Origin: a virus
DNA: 64,000 nucleotides
Virus record (IMG/VR): IMGVR_UViG_3300025401_000027
Coordinates: 1-64,000 of that record
Strand: one strand, 5' to 3'
Shown: positions 20,281 through 29,813 of the stretch, one piece after another
Layout: every line of letters begins with the position of its first letter
Numbering within the stretch: the stretch's first letter is position 1
Made by a program: the position numbers and the translations under genes
The notes under the pieces: model-generated
What the model was told of the DNA's origin: nothing
Databases searched by the model: none
Seen by the model: only the letters and a program-made list of their open reading frames with translations

Positions 20281-20667
20281 TTATATATTTATAGTAATTG
20301 AATCATCTATCGCAAAGACACCTTCTGTAATCGTATAACTTAAATTTACTACAGCTAGATATTCAGTGTTTGGGTCTGGGTTTACGGTTAAACTATTTAT
20401 TTGTAAATTTGGTAAGTATTTTTTTATACTTGCAGCTATTTCTTCTCTAATTTCATTAAGTGAAATACCATCATTTGGTTCAAAAATAAACTTTAATAAA
20501 TCCGTACCAAAATTTGGATTATAAAGTCTTTGACCCTTTCTAGTCAATAATAAGTGCATTAAATCAGCTTTTATGGCACGTTGTGTATCAGAATTTAAAT
20601 TTAATAAAAAACCATCTGGACTATCTTTAAATGGAAAATCAATATTTATGTATTTTTTAACTGGCAT
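20281..20667 (-). CDS. gp25: Baseplate wedge protein gp25 (GPW/gp25 family)
   Basis: The protein has 128 residues, matching the family length. It shows the typical layout: an N-terminal FPF..SP.G segment, a central helix (LLLTRKGQRLYNPNFGTDLL) and the signature 'FEPND' followed by the helix LNEIREEIAASIKKYLP. In contractile tails gp25 joins the baseplate to the first sheath ring and helps trigger contraction. It is followed after about 100 bases by gp6. A TATTTATG variant of the putative late element lies upstream of the start. Confidence is high from the motif and neighbours. Confidence 0.9.
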   Translation of the reverse strand: MPVKKYINIDFPFKDSPDGFLLNLNSDTQRAIKADLMHLLLTRKGQRLYNPNFGTDLLKFIFEPNDGISLNEIREEIAASIKKYLPNLQINSLTVNPDPNTEYLAVVNLSYTITEGVFAIDDSITINI

Positions 20668-20724
20668 AATAACTTATTTTTACATAAATATTATAATAAT
20701 CATTTTTTATAAGTAAACAAATAA

Positions 20725-20750
20725 AAAAAGCACCAATTAAGGTGCTTTTT
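20725..20750 (-). terminator. Intrinsic terminator after nrdA
   Basis: The inverted repeat AAAAAGCACC / GGTGCTTTTT is separated by AATTAA and flanked by A/T runs on both sides. It lies 30 bases past the nrdA stop and before gp25, and closes the replication/nucleotide block. The symmetrical A and T tracts would let it work in both directions. Confidence 0.8.
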
Positions 20751-20780
20751 ATTTTTGGTTTTTATTGGGTAATTAACTTA

Positions 20781-23552
20781 TTACTCGCAACTCATACAAT
20801 TCTGGAATTTTTTAGCAAATTCAGATGCTGCTGAAACATTGTGTTGGTAATAAAGTGATTTAAGGCCTAAATCGTTAGCCATTAATAATAACTTATTAAC
20901 ATCCTTAGCTTTAGTATCTGCTGTAATAAACAAATTTAAAGATTGACCTTGGTCAATGTATTTTTGTCTATGGCCAGCTTGAACTATTATTTCTTCTTGT
21001 GAAATTTCTCTTGAAGTTTTAAATACAGATTTTTCATCATCTGTTAGTATATCCAAGTGTAATACACTACCACCATGCTTTAAGATATCATCCCATACAT
21101 CATCTGTATTCTGTCCTTTACTCTCTAATAAAGCAGTTAAATACTTATCTTTAATAGTGAATTTACCCTTAGCTAAATCCTTTACCATCAAGTTAGACAT
21201 ATCTGGTTCAATGCTTTGAGATACTTGCATAATAAATGCGCTAGAAGTTGTTGGGGCGATAGCTTGTAGTACCGCATTTCTTCTTCCTAAGCCTTTAGTT
21301 TCTTCACATTCACCAAATATATGTGCTAATTTTTCACTAGCTTTTATTGACTCTTGCTGAATGTGTTTTTGAATTTGAATGTTTATATTTCTAGCTGCTA
21401 GTGATTCAAACGCTATCATTTTGCTTTTTAACAAAGAATGATAACCAAGTCTACCTATACCTAAAGCTCTGTGTCTTGTGGCAAATCTAATAGACCTTTC
21501 CATAAATTCATACTTAGAAGCTTTCTCAATAAATTCAGTTGTTACAGCATCCAATAAAAATGTTACCACTTCTACACAATCTGTATCTTTCCACTCATCA
21601 TAATATAAATCATTTATTGATGATAAATCACAAACAAATGATTCGTTCTCGTCAGATGGTTCCATGATTTCTGTACAGTTTGATGTTATAAAACCATTAC
21701 AAACCCATAAATGTTCATTGCTGTTAACAGTTGTACAATAAACATCTTCTTTACCAACATGTTCAATTGATTCTATTTTAAAAGATTTTTTTGTATTATC
21801 TCTATAATCCCTATTTTCCAATATAACACCTTTTCTAGACAGGAACCCTGTATTTCTTTCTACTTCTAAACAATCTGGCATGTTTGATACATATAGCCTC
21901 CAACAATCTTTTGTTAGATACATCTTGTGCCCACCCTTACCATCAGGTAAATTAGTTTCACCAGCGTATCTAAGAATTTTTATTTTTGAATTTAAACCTA
22001 AATTATTAAACACTAACTGTAATTGTTCAAGAAACTCTTTATTTATATCACTATACGATAACTGAATATTATTTTTATCGCCTAAGAAAACAGTACCATC
22101 AGCTTCCAATAAACCCTTAATATAAGCCCATTGTGTTTTTTCACTACCCTTAAAAATCCATTCAGGTACAAAACCTTTTTTAAAATTTAAAGCTTTATCT
22201 AAAGTTTTAGATGATAACCTTTTCTTTTTAACCAATGATTGAGCAACTTGGCAGTCACTAAATTTAGCTGGTGGAGATTTTTTAGTACCAAACGTACCAA
22301 ATTGATTTTTAACAGTAATTGTATCACAATTATATTTATAGTGAATATTGTTAAATTTATTTTCTATATCGTCAATTAAATCAAAGTCATTTTCCCATAA
22401 ATCAATCATTATTGTATCTTCATATTGTGTACCATCAGATTGATATAAACCTAATAAGTAAGCCTCATCTTCCATTTCAATTTTACCAAATAAACCCTTA
22501 TTAGTTTGAACACATACTTTATCACCAATAACTAAGTCTTTACACTCTTTCATAGTATATGATTCATTATCATATATTTTTAACTTATGATAATCAGTAA
22601 TTGTGTGAGACATACCATTTTCTAATGTTACTTTATAGACATCAACATCTTTCTCAACAAGTCTCATTGGTGATGCGTTTACTGTTTTTTCGTTGTCAAA
22701 TAAAACAAGATTTTCACCCAAATCATAAAGTTCACTTACTTTAACTAAACCATTGGATGTAACAGCCATATCGGAACCAATAACACACAAATTACTAGAT
22801 TTAATTCTTCCTTTATAAATCTCTGGAACACTTTCTCCATAATTTGCATTATCTGTAAAGAATATATATGGTAAACCAGTTTCAAATCTCTTTGTTACCA
22901 CTCTAGCCCATAATTCTCTTTTCTTAGCATCACCATTTTTCATTTCTTCTATCCAATTAGAAGGAACACAAACACCCCAAGTAACATGTTGTATTGCATC
23001 ACCTTCTTTTCTTATATTTAGCCACTCTTCTATGTCTTGGTGATAGATATCTATATACCCAGCAAAATAGCCTCTCCTAGTGCTTCCTTGACTTATTACA
23101 GAGGTTGTGGACTGTGTGTATGCTAGAAACGGATAAGTACCGTTACTGAACCCATTATCCTTTATTAATGAACCTCTACCTCTAATACTACCAAAGTAGC
23201 CACTGGTACCACCACCTAATTTGGTCATCATACCAATTTCAGCATTTGTGTATAATATTGAAGATACACTATCAGAAAAATGACTATTGAAACAACTAAT
23301 TGGTAACCCTCTTTCTGTACCAAAATTTGTCCATATTGGTGTTGAGAAACTAATCCAACCCTTAGACACGTAATCAACTAATTTATTTGAAAAACCAGTA
23401 AAATCGTAATCATTATTCTTCTTAGTCTCAGTAAGTATTCTTTCAGCGTTATCCGCAATAATTTTAATTCTTTCCTCAACCGTTTGACCCAATAATAGAT
23501 AATCCTTTTTTAAAAAGGACTCACTATTTTTATTTAACCATCTTATACCCAT
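20781..23552 (-). CDS. nrdA: Ribonucleotide reductase large subunit, interrupted by an intein
   Basis: The open frame is 923 residues and contains a 370-residue intein at residues 256-625, leaving a 553-residue extein. Extein landmarks of a class I NrdA are present: Cys87 in PISCFNS; spliced SSNL-CTEI, giving the N-x-C-x-E active-site motif; Cys641; the Tyr pair in SLYYQHN; and the C-terminal redox pair CMSCE. There is no N-terminal ATP cone, and the extein is shorter than the usual roughly 750 residues. The enzyme reduces ribonucleotides to supply dNTPs for phage replication. It is followed by a terminator and preceded by nrdB with a 19-base gap. Confidence 0.9.
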   Translation of the reverse strand: MGIRWLNKNSESFLKKDYLLLGQTVEERIKIIADNAERILTETKKNNDYDFTGFSNKLVDYVSKGWISFSTPIWTNFGTERGLPISCFNSHFSDSVSSILYTNAEIGMMTKLGGGTSGYFGSIRGRGSLIKDNGFSNGTYPFLAYTQSTTSVISQGSTRRGYFAGYIDIYHQDIEEWLNIRKEGDAIQHVTWGVCVPSNWIEEMKNGDAKKRELWARVVTKRFETGLPYIFFTDNANYGESVPEIYKGRIKSSNLCVIGSDMAVTSNGLVKVSELYDLGENLVLFDNEKTVNASPMRLVEKDVDVYKVTLENGMSHTITDYHKLKIYDNESYTMKECKDLVIGDKVCVQTNKGLFGKIEMEDEAYLLGLYQSDGTQYEDTIMIDLWENDFDLIDDIENKFNNIHYKYNCDTITVKNQFGTFGTKKSPPAKFSDCQVAQSLVKKKRLSSKTLDKALNFKKGFVPEWIFKGSEKTQWAYIKGLLEADGTVFLGDKNNIQLSYSDINKEFLEQLQLVFNNLGLNSKIKILRYAGETNLPDGKGGHKMYLTKDCWRLYVSNMPDCLEVERNTGFLSRKGVILENRDYRDNTKKSFKIESIEHVGKEDVYCTTVNSNEHLWVCNGFITSNCTEIMEPSDENESFVCDLSSINDLYYDEWKDTDCVEVVTFLLDAVTTEFIEKASKYEFMERSIRFATRHRALGIGRLGYHSLLKSKMIAFESLAARNINIQIQKHIQQESIKASEKLAHIFGECEETKGLGRRNAVLQAIAPTTSSAFIMQVSQSIEPDMSNLMVKDLAKGKFTIKDKYLTALLESKGQNTDDVWDDILKHGGSVLHLDILTDDEKSVFKTSREISQEEIIVQAGHRQKYIDQGQSLNLFITADTKAKDVNKLLLMANDLGLKSLYYQHNVSAASEFAKKFQNCMSCE
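21678..22787 (-). mobile_element. Intein with LAGLIDADG homing endonuclease inside NrdA
   Basis: The intein begins at Cys256 (CVIGSDMAVTSNGLVKVSEL, block A) and ends ...GFITSN, with the catalytic cysteine of NrdA as the +1 residue. Block B is 'HTITDYHKL'. Two LAGLIDADG-type dodecapeptides are visible: LLGLYQSDG at about 366-374 and IKGLLEADG at about 478-486. The block F region is VYCTTVNSNEHLWVCNGF. The penultimate residue is Ser, not the usual His. Splicing would rebuild the SNLCTEI motif exactly. Insertion at a catalytic residue is the usual intein strategy, because imprecise loss kills the enzyme. Confidence 0.9.
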
Positions 23553-23571
23553 ATTGTGTTTTTTTATATAT

Positions 23572-24546
23572 TTAAAATAAATCGTCAGCTGTTATTGATT
23601 GTGTTTTTTTACTGTAATTAGTTGGAGTTTTATTGAAAAAATCGGTGTGAGTTTCTGAAGATACCTCAACATCAAACCAATTTGTTTTTTTCAATAGTTC
23701 TTTATCCACTTCAAATATTTTTTCACAACCAATCATATCCATAGATTTATTAAATCTATTTTTTGTGAATTCTAATACAGTTGCTTTATCTAAGAAATCT
23801 AGTTCACCACCTTCAAATATCCAATCAATGATTTTTTCTTCAGCAAGATAGGCTTTTTTACAAGCTCTTTCAATTGTTTTATAAAATTCTTCATTAAACC
23901 ATTCTGGATTTTCATTTTTAACTAAGTTAATAATATAAGCACCAGCCATTCCATGAAGAGTTTCTTCTTTCATTGTTGCTTGAATAACATTATCGATACC
24001 CTTAAAGTAGTTTTGATACTTATTAAACGACTTAATAATTAAAAATTGACTGAATAGACTACAATTCTCAATAAATAAGCTAAATAACGCTAATGTGAGT
24101 GTATATAATTCCTTATTATTACTACCAGCATTCTTTAAATATTTATTTAAGTAATCGATTCTACCTTGTATTACTGGATTATTAACTAGTTCATTAAACT
24201 CTTCGTTTAAACCTAGTAATTCTAGGACATGAGCATAACTTCTGCTATGTCTAACTTCACTTTCACCAAATGTACTACCTAAAGCATCAAACTCTGGCTT
24301 AGGAAACTGATTGTATAAGTTTGACCAAAACCTTTTTACATTAATTTCAATTTGAGAAATTGCAAGCATCGCACGTTTAACAGCATTCTGATGTGTTTTA
24401 TTAAGATTAACATGATAATCTTGAATGTCACCATCATACGAAAATTCTGTATGTATCCAGTAACTATGATTGATTGCATCAACAAAATCATATAATTCTG
24501 GATACTCAAAAGGTTTAAAATTTGTTCTTTTATCAAAGACCCCCAT
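23572..24546 (-). CDS. nrdB: Ribonucleotide reductase small subunit (class I beta)
   Basis: The protein has 324 residues and the ferritin-like NrdB fold. The key motif is E97-V-R-H100-S-R-S-Y104, with E..H diiron ligands and the candidate radical tyrosine in canonical spacing. Further ligands are in FIENCSLFSQF (about residues 169-179) and MKEETLHGMAGAY (about 197-209). The C-terminal tail (QSITADDLF) fits the peptide that docks on NrdA. It sits between the helicase gene and nrdA. It works with the intein-bearing large subunit in dNTP synthesis. Confidence 0.92.
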   Translation of the reverse strand: MGVFDKRTNFKPFEYPELYDFVDAINHSYWIHTEFSYDGDIQDYHVNLNKTHQNAVKRAMLAISQIEINVKRFWSNLYNQFPKPEFDALGSTFGESEVRHSRSYAHVLELLGLNEEFNELVNNPVIQGRIDYLNKYLKNAGSNNKELYTLTLALFSLFIENCSLFSQFLIIKSFNKYQNYFKGIDNVIQATMKEETLHGMAGAYIINLVKNENPEWFNEEFYKTIERACKKAYLAEEKIIDWIFEGGELDFLDKATVLEFTKNRFNKSMDMIGCEKIFEVDKELLKKTNWFDVEVSSETHTDFFNKTPTNYSKKTQSITADDLF

Positions 24547-24581
24547 TTTTTATTGTTTTTTATTATTTATTATTATTTTTC

Positions 24582-26012
24582 CTATGTGTTAATTGCGCTA
24601 TTTTCTTGCGCAAAACCACTAATCAATCTCTTATATTTTTGCTGTTCTTCTAATGCTTTAGCAACACGTTGAACATTTGAAACTTCTTGTTCTTTCTTGT
24701 ATTCACCTTGACTCTTACCAACCATTGCGGCCGACATATCGATTTGAATTCTGCCGTTATCAAATGTAATATTTTCGAATACGATACCGTCCTTCCCAAA
24801 TCTAGATTTTAGAATGGCCATATTAGCTGTTCCATTTTCTTTTTGTTCAAGGGTTTTAGCTATTGATACAACGAAGTGACCTATTTGACCTTTCTTAATT
24901 GAACCACCCATCTGGTCGGATTGTACTACCGCGGCACCTATTGAACTTCTATTACCTTGTACGGCTGTCCATCCAGCTATATTAAACTCAGATAATAGGG
25001 TTTCAAATTGCCTCATTACTTGTCCTTCACCAGCATATGAATCGTCAAATTGTCTTGTAGGTTGAACACAATCGATGTAATCCAATAGTATAACATCAGG
25101 TTTTAGTCCTTGCGCTATCAACTTTTTAACATATTGTTTAATGATTGGTATTGTGGTACCATCACTAGGAAATTTCTTTAATTTTAAATATCCTTGTTCA
25201 TTGTTTTTAACGTTTGCCAACTCAATTAATTCTTCCCTATGCAAAGATAAGTCATTTAGAGCATATCCAGACCAACATGCTAAATGTTTTCTTTGAATAA
25301 CCTTTGGCATATCTTCAAAAAAGACTTGTAAAACATTCTTACCTAAATTCTTAGCTGTATTAGCTATTTTGGTAATCATTGTTGTTTTACCAACACCATA
25401 TGGTGCTAGTATAATACCCAATTCACTTGGTGCAAGCCCACCATCCATAACCTCATCAAGACCCTTAATACCAGTAGGTATTGGGTTTCTAAAGTCGTCA
25501 ACTAATACAGATTCTATGTTTTCAAAAACATCAATACCATTATCCTTAGGATTACCATGGTCTAATGCTTTTTTAAGTATTTCTTCACATTCTTCGTACC
25601 TATCAAAATCACCCTTATCAATAATTGATTGAATTTCCTTTATTGATTTTTGTAGCTCTTGTTGTTTACAAAACAACATGGCTTTTTCTTGTACTTCGAG
25701 ACCATCATTTAAGTTAGCCTCTTTTATTAACTTTAATTGCTTAATCGTATATTGTCTATCAATATCAAGCTTAACTTTATCAAGTAATCTAAATTCAAGA
25801 CTACCCATATCTGGAATGATATTATAATCATTATAAGCGTCAATAATTGTTGAAACAATAATTTTTAAACTATTCTCAGCACTAAAATAATTCGGGTCTA
25901 AAATATCAATAATGGACTCACCAAATTTATTATCAATTATAATTTGTGCTACTAACCTAACTTGAAAGTCTGCACCCAAATAACTGAAATCATTTCTTTT
26001 TATTTTTGTCAT
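24582..26012 (-). CDS. gp41: Replicative DNA helicase, DnaB/gp41 type
   Basis: The protein has 476 residues. The N-terminal domain (about 1-150) is helical like the DnaB N-domain. The RecA-type motor begins near residue 180 with TGIKGLDEVMDGGLAPSELG. Walker A is APYGVGKTT at about 204-212, and the Walker B region is 'PDVILLDYIDCVQP' near residue 310. This matches T4 gp41, the 5'-3' helicase at the replication fork. No separate primase or loader was recognised in the window. It lies between a small unknown gene and nrdB. Confidence 0.88.
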   Translation of the reverse strand: MTKIKRNDFSYLGADFQVRLVAQIIIDNKFGESIIDILDPNYFSAENSLKIIVSTIIDAYNDYNIIPDMGSLEFRLLDKVKLDIDRQYTIKQLKLIKEANLNDGLEVQEKAMLFCKQQELQKSIKEIQSIIDKGDFDRYEECEEILKKALDHGNPKDNGIDVFENIESVLVDDFRNPIPTGIKGLDEVMDGGLAPSELGIILAPYGVGKTTMITKIANTAKNLGKNVLQVFFEDMPKVIQRKHLACWSGYALNDLSLHREELIELANVKNNEQGYLKLKKFPSDGTTIPIIKQYVKKLIAQGLKPDVILLDYIDCVQPTRQFDDSYAGEGQVMRQFETLLSEFNIAGWTAVQGNRSSIGAAVVQSDQMGGSIKKGQIGHFVVSIAKTLEQKENGTANMAILKSRFGKDGIVFENITFDNGRIQIDMSAAMVGKSQGEYKKEQEVSNVQRVAKALEEQQKYKRLISGFAQENSAINT

Positions 26013-26053
26013 TTTTAATTTTTGTTGAAAAGTGTTAATTATAATAAATATCC

Positions 26054-26539
26054 TTAAAGTGCCAAATCACCGTAATAGTGATTATATATTTTTTGACTTA
26101 ATGTGTCTTTGATATCTGTTATAATCTTAGGTATAATATCCTTAATATCAACTTGATATCTAACTTGTTGAGGAAAATGATTACCAGAGAAATAACTCTT
26201 AGCAATTATATTTTTATCAACTCTGATTTCAAATTCAAAGATATCTTCCTTTTCATAATTGTTCTTTGGTTCATCATTTTTAAATTGATGTGGGTTATAA
26301 TTTCTCCAAAGATAATCTACAGCCTTATTCTTTAAATTTCTTGTAATAAGACCTAATGAACCAAAATTACCATTGTTCATACCTACTAGTCTATCCATTA
26401 ATTCTTTCAATTCAATTGAATAAATTGAATCTAGGTTAAAGTCTTTGATACTAAAGTATCTTTGACAAATGATATTCTTGTTAATATATAACAAGAATTC
26501 AAAACGTTGTTCTTCGATTTTTTTAATTGTTGTACTCAT
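26054..26539 (-). CDS. Unknown protein in the replication cluster, possible internal duplication
   Basis: The protein has 161 residues and overlaps the end of the upstream exonuclease gene by 17 bases. The two halves resemble each other: 'FEFLLYINKNIICQRYFSIKDF' near residues 13-34, kept here as a pattern of F.F....KNII...YFS...F, recurs near residues 103-125 as FEFEIRVDKNIIAKSYFSGN. This suggests an internal duplication of a beta-rich domain. Its place between a nuclease and the replicative helicase fits a replication accessory or helicase-loader role, but nothing in the sequence proves it. Confidence 0.6.
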   Translation of the reverse strand: MSTTIKKIEEQRFEFLLYINKNIICQRYFSIKDFNLDSIYSIELKELMDRLVGMNNGNFGSLGLITRNLKNKAVDYLWRNYNPHQFKNDEPKNNYEKEDIFEFEIRVDKNIIAKSYFSGNHFPQQVRYQVDIKDIIPKIITDIKDTLSQKIYNHYYGDLAL

Positions 26540-27596
26540 CGTTTAATTTTGTTTGTTTTAATTCTCTTTCCATTAGTTGTTTAAAAGGTACTAAGTAATC
26601 TGGATATCTATTCGCACCAATTGTTCTGTCTATTCCATCAATTTTCATCTTAGAATAAACATTTTTAACGCTTCTATCAGTTGTATCAAATTCAGCTTCA
26701 ATAATGAAGTTTAATTCTTCAACAGCATTTTCGGTTAACATAGGTTCTTTAAGGTTAACCAATTTAGAATTTATTTCGTATAGTTTATCACCTTGAATAC
26801 CATCTGTAACACCATTGATGATATTTGTAAGGCTCTTTAGTGGTGGTTTTTTAGCTGAAAGTCTTTCATTTTGTAATTCACCTGCTTTTTTAATTATTTC
26901 ATCAAGTGTAACCTTACGTTCTTTTAACTCTGGGAAAAATGACAATAATGTAGGTTCTTTAACACCCTTAACACCCTTAATACAGTCACTGTTATCACCT
27001 ATGATTGTTTTGATTAGTGCTGCATTCTCGTGGTAATGTGAGAAATAATTTGAATAATTTGTTGTATCGATATAAGTTCGTAAATCACAAAAATAAATTC
27101 TTACATTATCCTTGATAAGTTGGGCCATATCTCGGTCAGTAGTGCAGATAGTTATCTTTTCATTCTCATCCTTATTATTGGTATAATAAGCAATGAAATC
27201 ATCACTTTCCACAACTTCATCTTGTAATTGTCGAATACAAAGGTTATCGAGATAATTCCAAATCATCATCTTTTGTTTCAACTCAGATTCATCAATAGGA
27301 TGAGTCCCGTTGATATAATCCTTATTTCGATTACCCTTATAAGCTTCGTAAATTTTAAATCTTAATTGGCCGCTTAATTTGCCATCCCAGAATACGTAGA
27401 CTCTATGATATAAGTCCTCAGTTAATAGTTTGCGTAGAATCGTTAGGAATTGATAAATCCCACCGATGTGTTCACCCCGATGATTAAACTCACTCTTGGC
27501 ACCCAAATAACCTAATTTAAATAAGGCATTTCCGTCAACCAAGAGTGTATTTTTAATCTTTATTCTTTCACCGCTTTTTGGTGGTCTTTTATTCAA
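26523..27596 (-). CDS. 5'-3' exonuclease / RNase H (FEN-like)
   Basis: The protein has 357 residues. Acidic FEN motifs are visible: LLVDGNALFKLGYLG (Asp21), 'VFWDG' near 69-73, an RFKIYEAYKGNR arch, VVESDDFIAYY near 127, CTTDRDMAQL near 150, and the helix-turn-helix segment TIIGDNSDCIKGVKGV near 197. T4 RNase H and host Pol I exonuclease domains share this layout; they remove Okazaki RNA primers and flaps. No ATG precedes the first motif after an in-frame stop, so the start is probably TTG at 27594-27596. It lies just downstream of uvsX. Confidence 0.85.
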   Translation of the reverse strand: MNKRPPKSGERIKIKNTLLVDGNALFKLGYLGAKSEFNHRGEHIGGIYQFLTILRKLLTEDLYHRVYVFWDGKLSGQLRFKIYEAYKGNRNKDYINGTHPIDESELKQKMMIWNYLDNLCIRQLQDEVVESDDFIAYYTNNKDENEKITICTTDRDMAQLIKDNVRIYFCDLRTYIDTTNYSNYFSHYHENAALIKTIIGDNSDCIKGVKGVKEPTLLSFFPELKERKVTLDEIIKKAGELQNERLSAKKPPLKSLTNIINGVTDGIQGDKLYEINSKLVNLKEPMLTENAVEELNFIIEAEFDTTDRSVKNVYSKMKIDGIDRTIGANRYPDYLVPFKQLMERELKQTKLNDEYNN

Positions 27597-27628
27597 TTCA
27601 CTTGAATTTACTAGTTAAAAAAAAATGT

Positions 27629-28729
27629 TTACATTCTCATGTCCTCACTGCTGAGTGACATTGCTTCAGTTTCAATGATAAAATCATCAAACTCTGTGTT
27701 AAGTTTTTCTTTGATAAAATCCTTGTACTTTTCTTTGTACTCGTCAATCTTATCGGGATTCCAATAACCATGTGGTGTAGAGGCAATAGAACCCTTTTGT
27801 TCAATACCGTTAACTTGATTCTTTTCACATCTTACTTTTGTTGTAACACCAAATTGATATTCTTCACCTCTGTAAGTTGCTTTAAGCTTTTCAGTACTGT
27901 GTGTTAATATACCACCGAAATGGAATATCATTCTTGGTGAATAGAAAAAGGCTTCACCACCCTTGTGCTTAATAACCTTGTTCTCATTATCCAACCAAAT
28001 TTGTTGAACTACGGCAAATGTTGCTGTATATTCACAATCGGTTCTTCTTGATGAAGGAATTCGGTAATTAATCAATGACTTGAAGCAAGTAGCTAAAGCA
28101 CCAGCCGTCCATTGATTATTTGTTGTTTTAGATGTCGCACCCTTGAAGCAGTTAATAGAACCAACTGAATCCCAAAAGAAAGCAACATCTTGTTGAATCA
28201 CACCTTCTTGTTGTTTATCCAAAATATCATTCATAAATGCTGATATATCTTCAACAACTGGTTCGTACCTTAAGGCCTTGGTACCCATTTTACTATGTTG
28301 GTGGTCATAGTTTTGGTAGAGTCTTAATAAGTCTGGACCTTGTAATAAAATAAAGTCCTTTGGCTTATACTTAAGCTCACCAGTTTCTTCATCTGGAACT
28401 TCTCTAAGTTCAACACCAATGTTTTTTGCGTGTTCCCAATTCCAGTTACCTTCAGTTTCAAAGATTACCGCCAAAACACCAAGTTTTTGACAACCAGCTA
28501 TAGCTTCATAAATAGCTGTTGATTTACCAGTGTTTGAGTAACCCCTAAAACTAACAAAATAACCCATAGGAATACCTGGTACCTTTACCGCATCATGAAA
28601 TGCTTCAGATAATGGTATCCATTTTAATTCTTTTTCAGTGACAGTAGCATCTAACCCTTGTGTAGTGATAAAGTCATCTAAGTTAAATTCCTTTTTAGGA
28701 ATAATTTTCTTCTCTGGTTTTTTTGCCAT
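27629..28729 (-). CDS. uvsX: UvsX-type RecA recombinase
   Basis: An upstream ATG at 28784-28786 is in frame but falls inside the terminator hairpin of the preceding gene. ATG at 28727-28729 (MAKKPEKKIIPKKEFNLDDF) is therefore chosen, giving 366 residues. Walker A is GYSNTGKS at about 63-70, the catalytic ETEGNW follows at 91-96, and Walker B is VAFFWDS at about 182-188. This is the phage RecA homologue that forms presynaptic filaments for strand exchange and recombination-dependent replication. It sits between the SSB and exonuclease genes, the classic functional grouping. Confidence 0.9.
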   Translation of the reverse strand: MAKKPEKKIIPKKEFNLDDFITTQGLDATVTEKELKWIPLSEAFHDAVKVPGIPMGYFVSFRGYSNTGKSTAIYEAIAGCQKLGVLAVIFETEGNWNWEHAKNIGVELREVPDEETGELKYKPKDFILLQGPDLLRLYQNYDHQHSKMGTKALRYEPVVEDISAFMNDILDKQQEGVIQQDVAFFWDSVGSINCFKGATSKTTNNQWTAGALATCFKSLINYRIPSSRRTDCEYTATFAVVQQIWLDNENKVIKHKGGEAFFYSPRMIFHFGGILTHSTEKLKATYRGEEYQFGVTTKVRCEKNQVNGIEQKGSIASTPHGYWNPDKIDEYKEKYKDFIKEKLNTEFDDFIIETEAMSLSSEDMRM

Positions 28730-28760
28730 ATTTTTTTTATTAGTATTTTTAAGATAAAAA

Positions 28761-28790
28761 ATAAATGGGTAGTAATTACTACCCATTTAT
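28761..28790 (-). terminator. Perfect 30-base palindrome, terminator after the SSB gene
   Basis: The sequence from ATAAATGGGTAG to CTACCCATTTAT is a perfect palindrome of 30 bases with flanking A/T runs. It starts 16 bases after the SSB stop and precedes uvsX. Partial termination here could keep SSB expression above that of uvsX. Confidence 0.75.
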
Positions 28791-28805
28791 ATTTAGTTTA
28801 CCATT

Positions 28806-29705
28806 CTAAAATGGTAAATCATCGGAATCATCGGAATCATCAGAAGTAACTAAACTAGTCACTGGTGTAGATTTAGCTGCTGTAACATTGCTCTTAACAT
28901 TAGCAACACCCAAACTTAATTCAGTATCTAAAGGTGCGTTAGCTTCTTTAGCTGTAACTAAATTCTTGTCAACAAATCTTTTTTCTTCCTTAGAATAAAC
29001 TGGAACACCACCTTTTACAATGATTTCAAGATATTCATACGGTTTTAGGCTATAAACATCTTGCCAAGTTCTGCTATCATTAGCCCATTCTTGTGAAAGA
29101 CTAGAATCTTCTGATAGTGGTGTAGGGTCTAATTGCGTAATTGTTTGAACAACTGGATTACCATTTTGGTCTCTAGCAATTGAGATAGCTAAATCACGAC
29201 CAGTGTTAACATCTGTGATGTCTTTCTTAATTGTTTGTAGGATACCATAGATTTTATCAAAAACACCAGTCTTACGGAAATCATGATAAAATCTCCAAAA
29301 TTTAACACCGTGGTCTTCGTTATCTCTATCGATAACTTTAACTACATACATTTTCCTAGCTGAATACTTCTTAGCTAGGTCTTTGTCTGTTTCATTACCA
29401 CTAGCCAATAAAGCTTGGCGTGCTTCACAAAACGGACAATCTTCACCCTTAGCATGCTTCAAACACACGAATGTTGGCCAATTACCATCAACTTGGATTC
29501 TGTGTGCCCAAACCTCAACGAATGGTGTTGAACCATCTTTTGTTGGTAGGATTCTTACTGTCTTCGTACCAGTCTTTTCTTTGTCTTTAAGATAAGTTCC
29601 GAAGTAATTGTTTTCGTTAAAGGAGTTTTCCTTTTTTTCTGCATAGCCGTTAGCGTTGTTTTCATACTGACCTAACATAGCCATAAGTGCACTGTTTGTA
29701 CTCAT
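28806..29705 (-). CDS. gp32: Single-stranded DNA-binding protein, gp32-like
   Basis: The protein has 299 residues, near the T4 gp32 length of 301. Candidate zinc ligands are Cys81, His84, Cys90 and Cys93 in VCLKHAKGEDCPFCEA, matching the gp32 zinc subdomain. The C-terminus is an acidic tip ending SDDSDDSDDLPF, which resembles bacterial SSB tails that recruit partner proteins. An N-terminal QYENN... leader fits the cooperative self-interaction segment. It protects and organises single-stranded DNA for replication and recombination. A clear Bacteroidota-type promoter lies about 110 bases upstream and a terminator directly follows. Confidence 0.92.
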   Translation of the reverse strand: MSTNSALMAMLGQYENNANGYAEKKENSFNENNYFGTYLKDKEKTGTKTVRILPTKDGSTPFVEVWAHRIQVDGNWPTFVCLKHAKGEDCPFCEARQALLASGNETDKDLAKKYSARKMYVVKVIDRDNEDHGVKFWRFYHDFRKTGVFDKIYGILQTIKKDITDVNTGRDLAISIARDQNGNPVVQTITQLDPTPLSEDSSLSQEWANDSRTWQDVYSLKPYEYLEIIVKGGVPVYSKEEKRFVDKNLVTAKEANAPLDTELSLGVANVKSNVTAAKSTPVTSLVTSDDSDDSDDLPF

Positions 29706-29813
29706 TGTTTTCTAAATTTATATTTAAGTATTATTTACTATTTTGTATCTTTAATATAAGGAAAATTTTAAAAAAGTCAAGCTATTTTTTTTGTTTTTCC
29801 GAGTAAATATATG

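Noticed and set aside
28730-28786. N-terminal extension of UvsX from ATG at 28786
   Set aside because: The extension is encoded by the terminator hairpin of the SSB gene and has no recombinase similarity; the ATG at 28729 is better.
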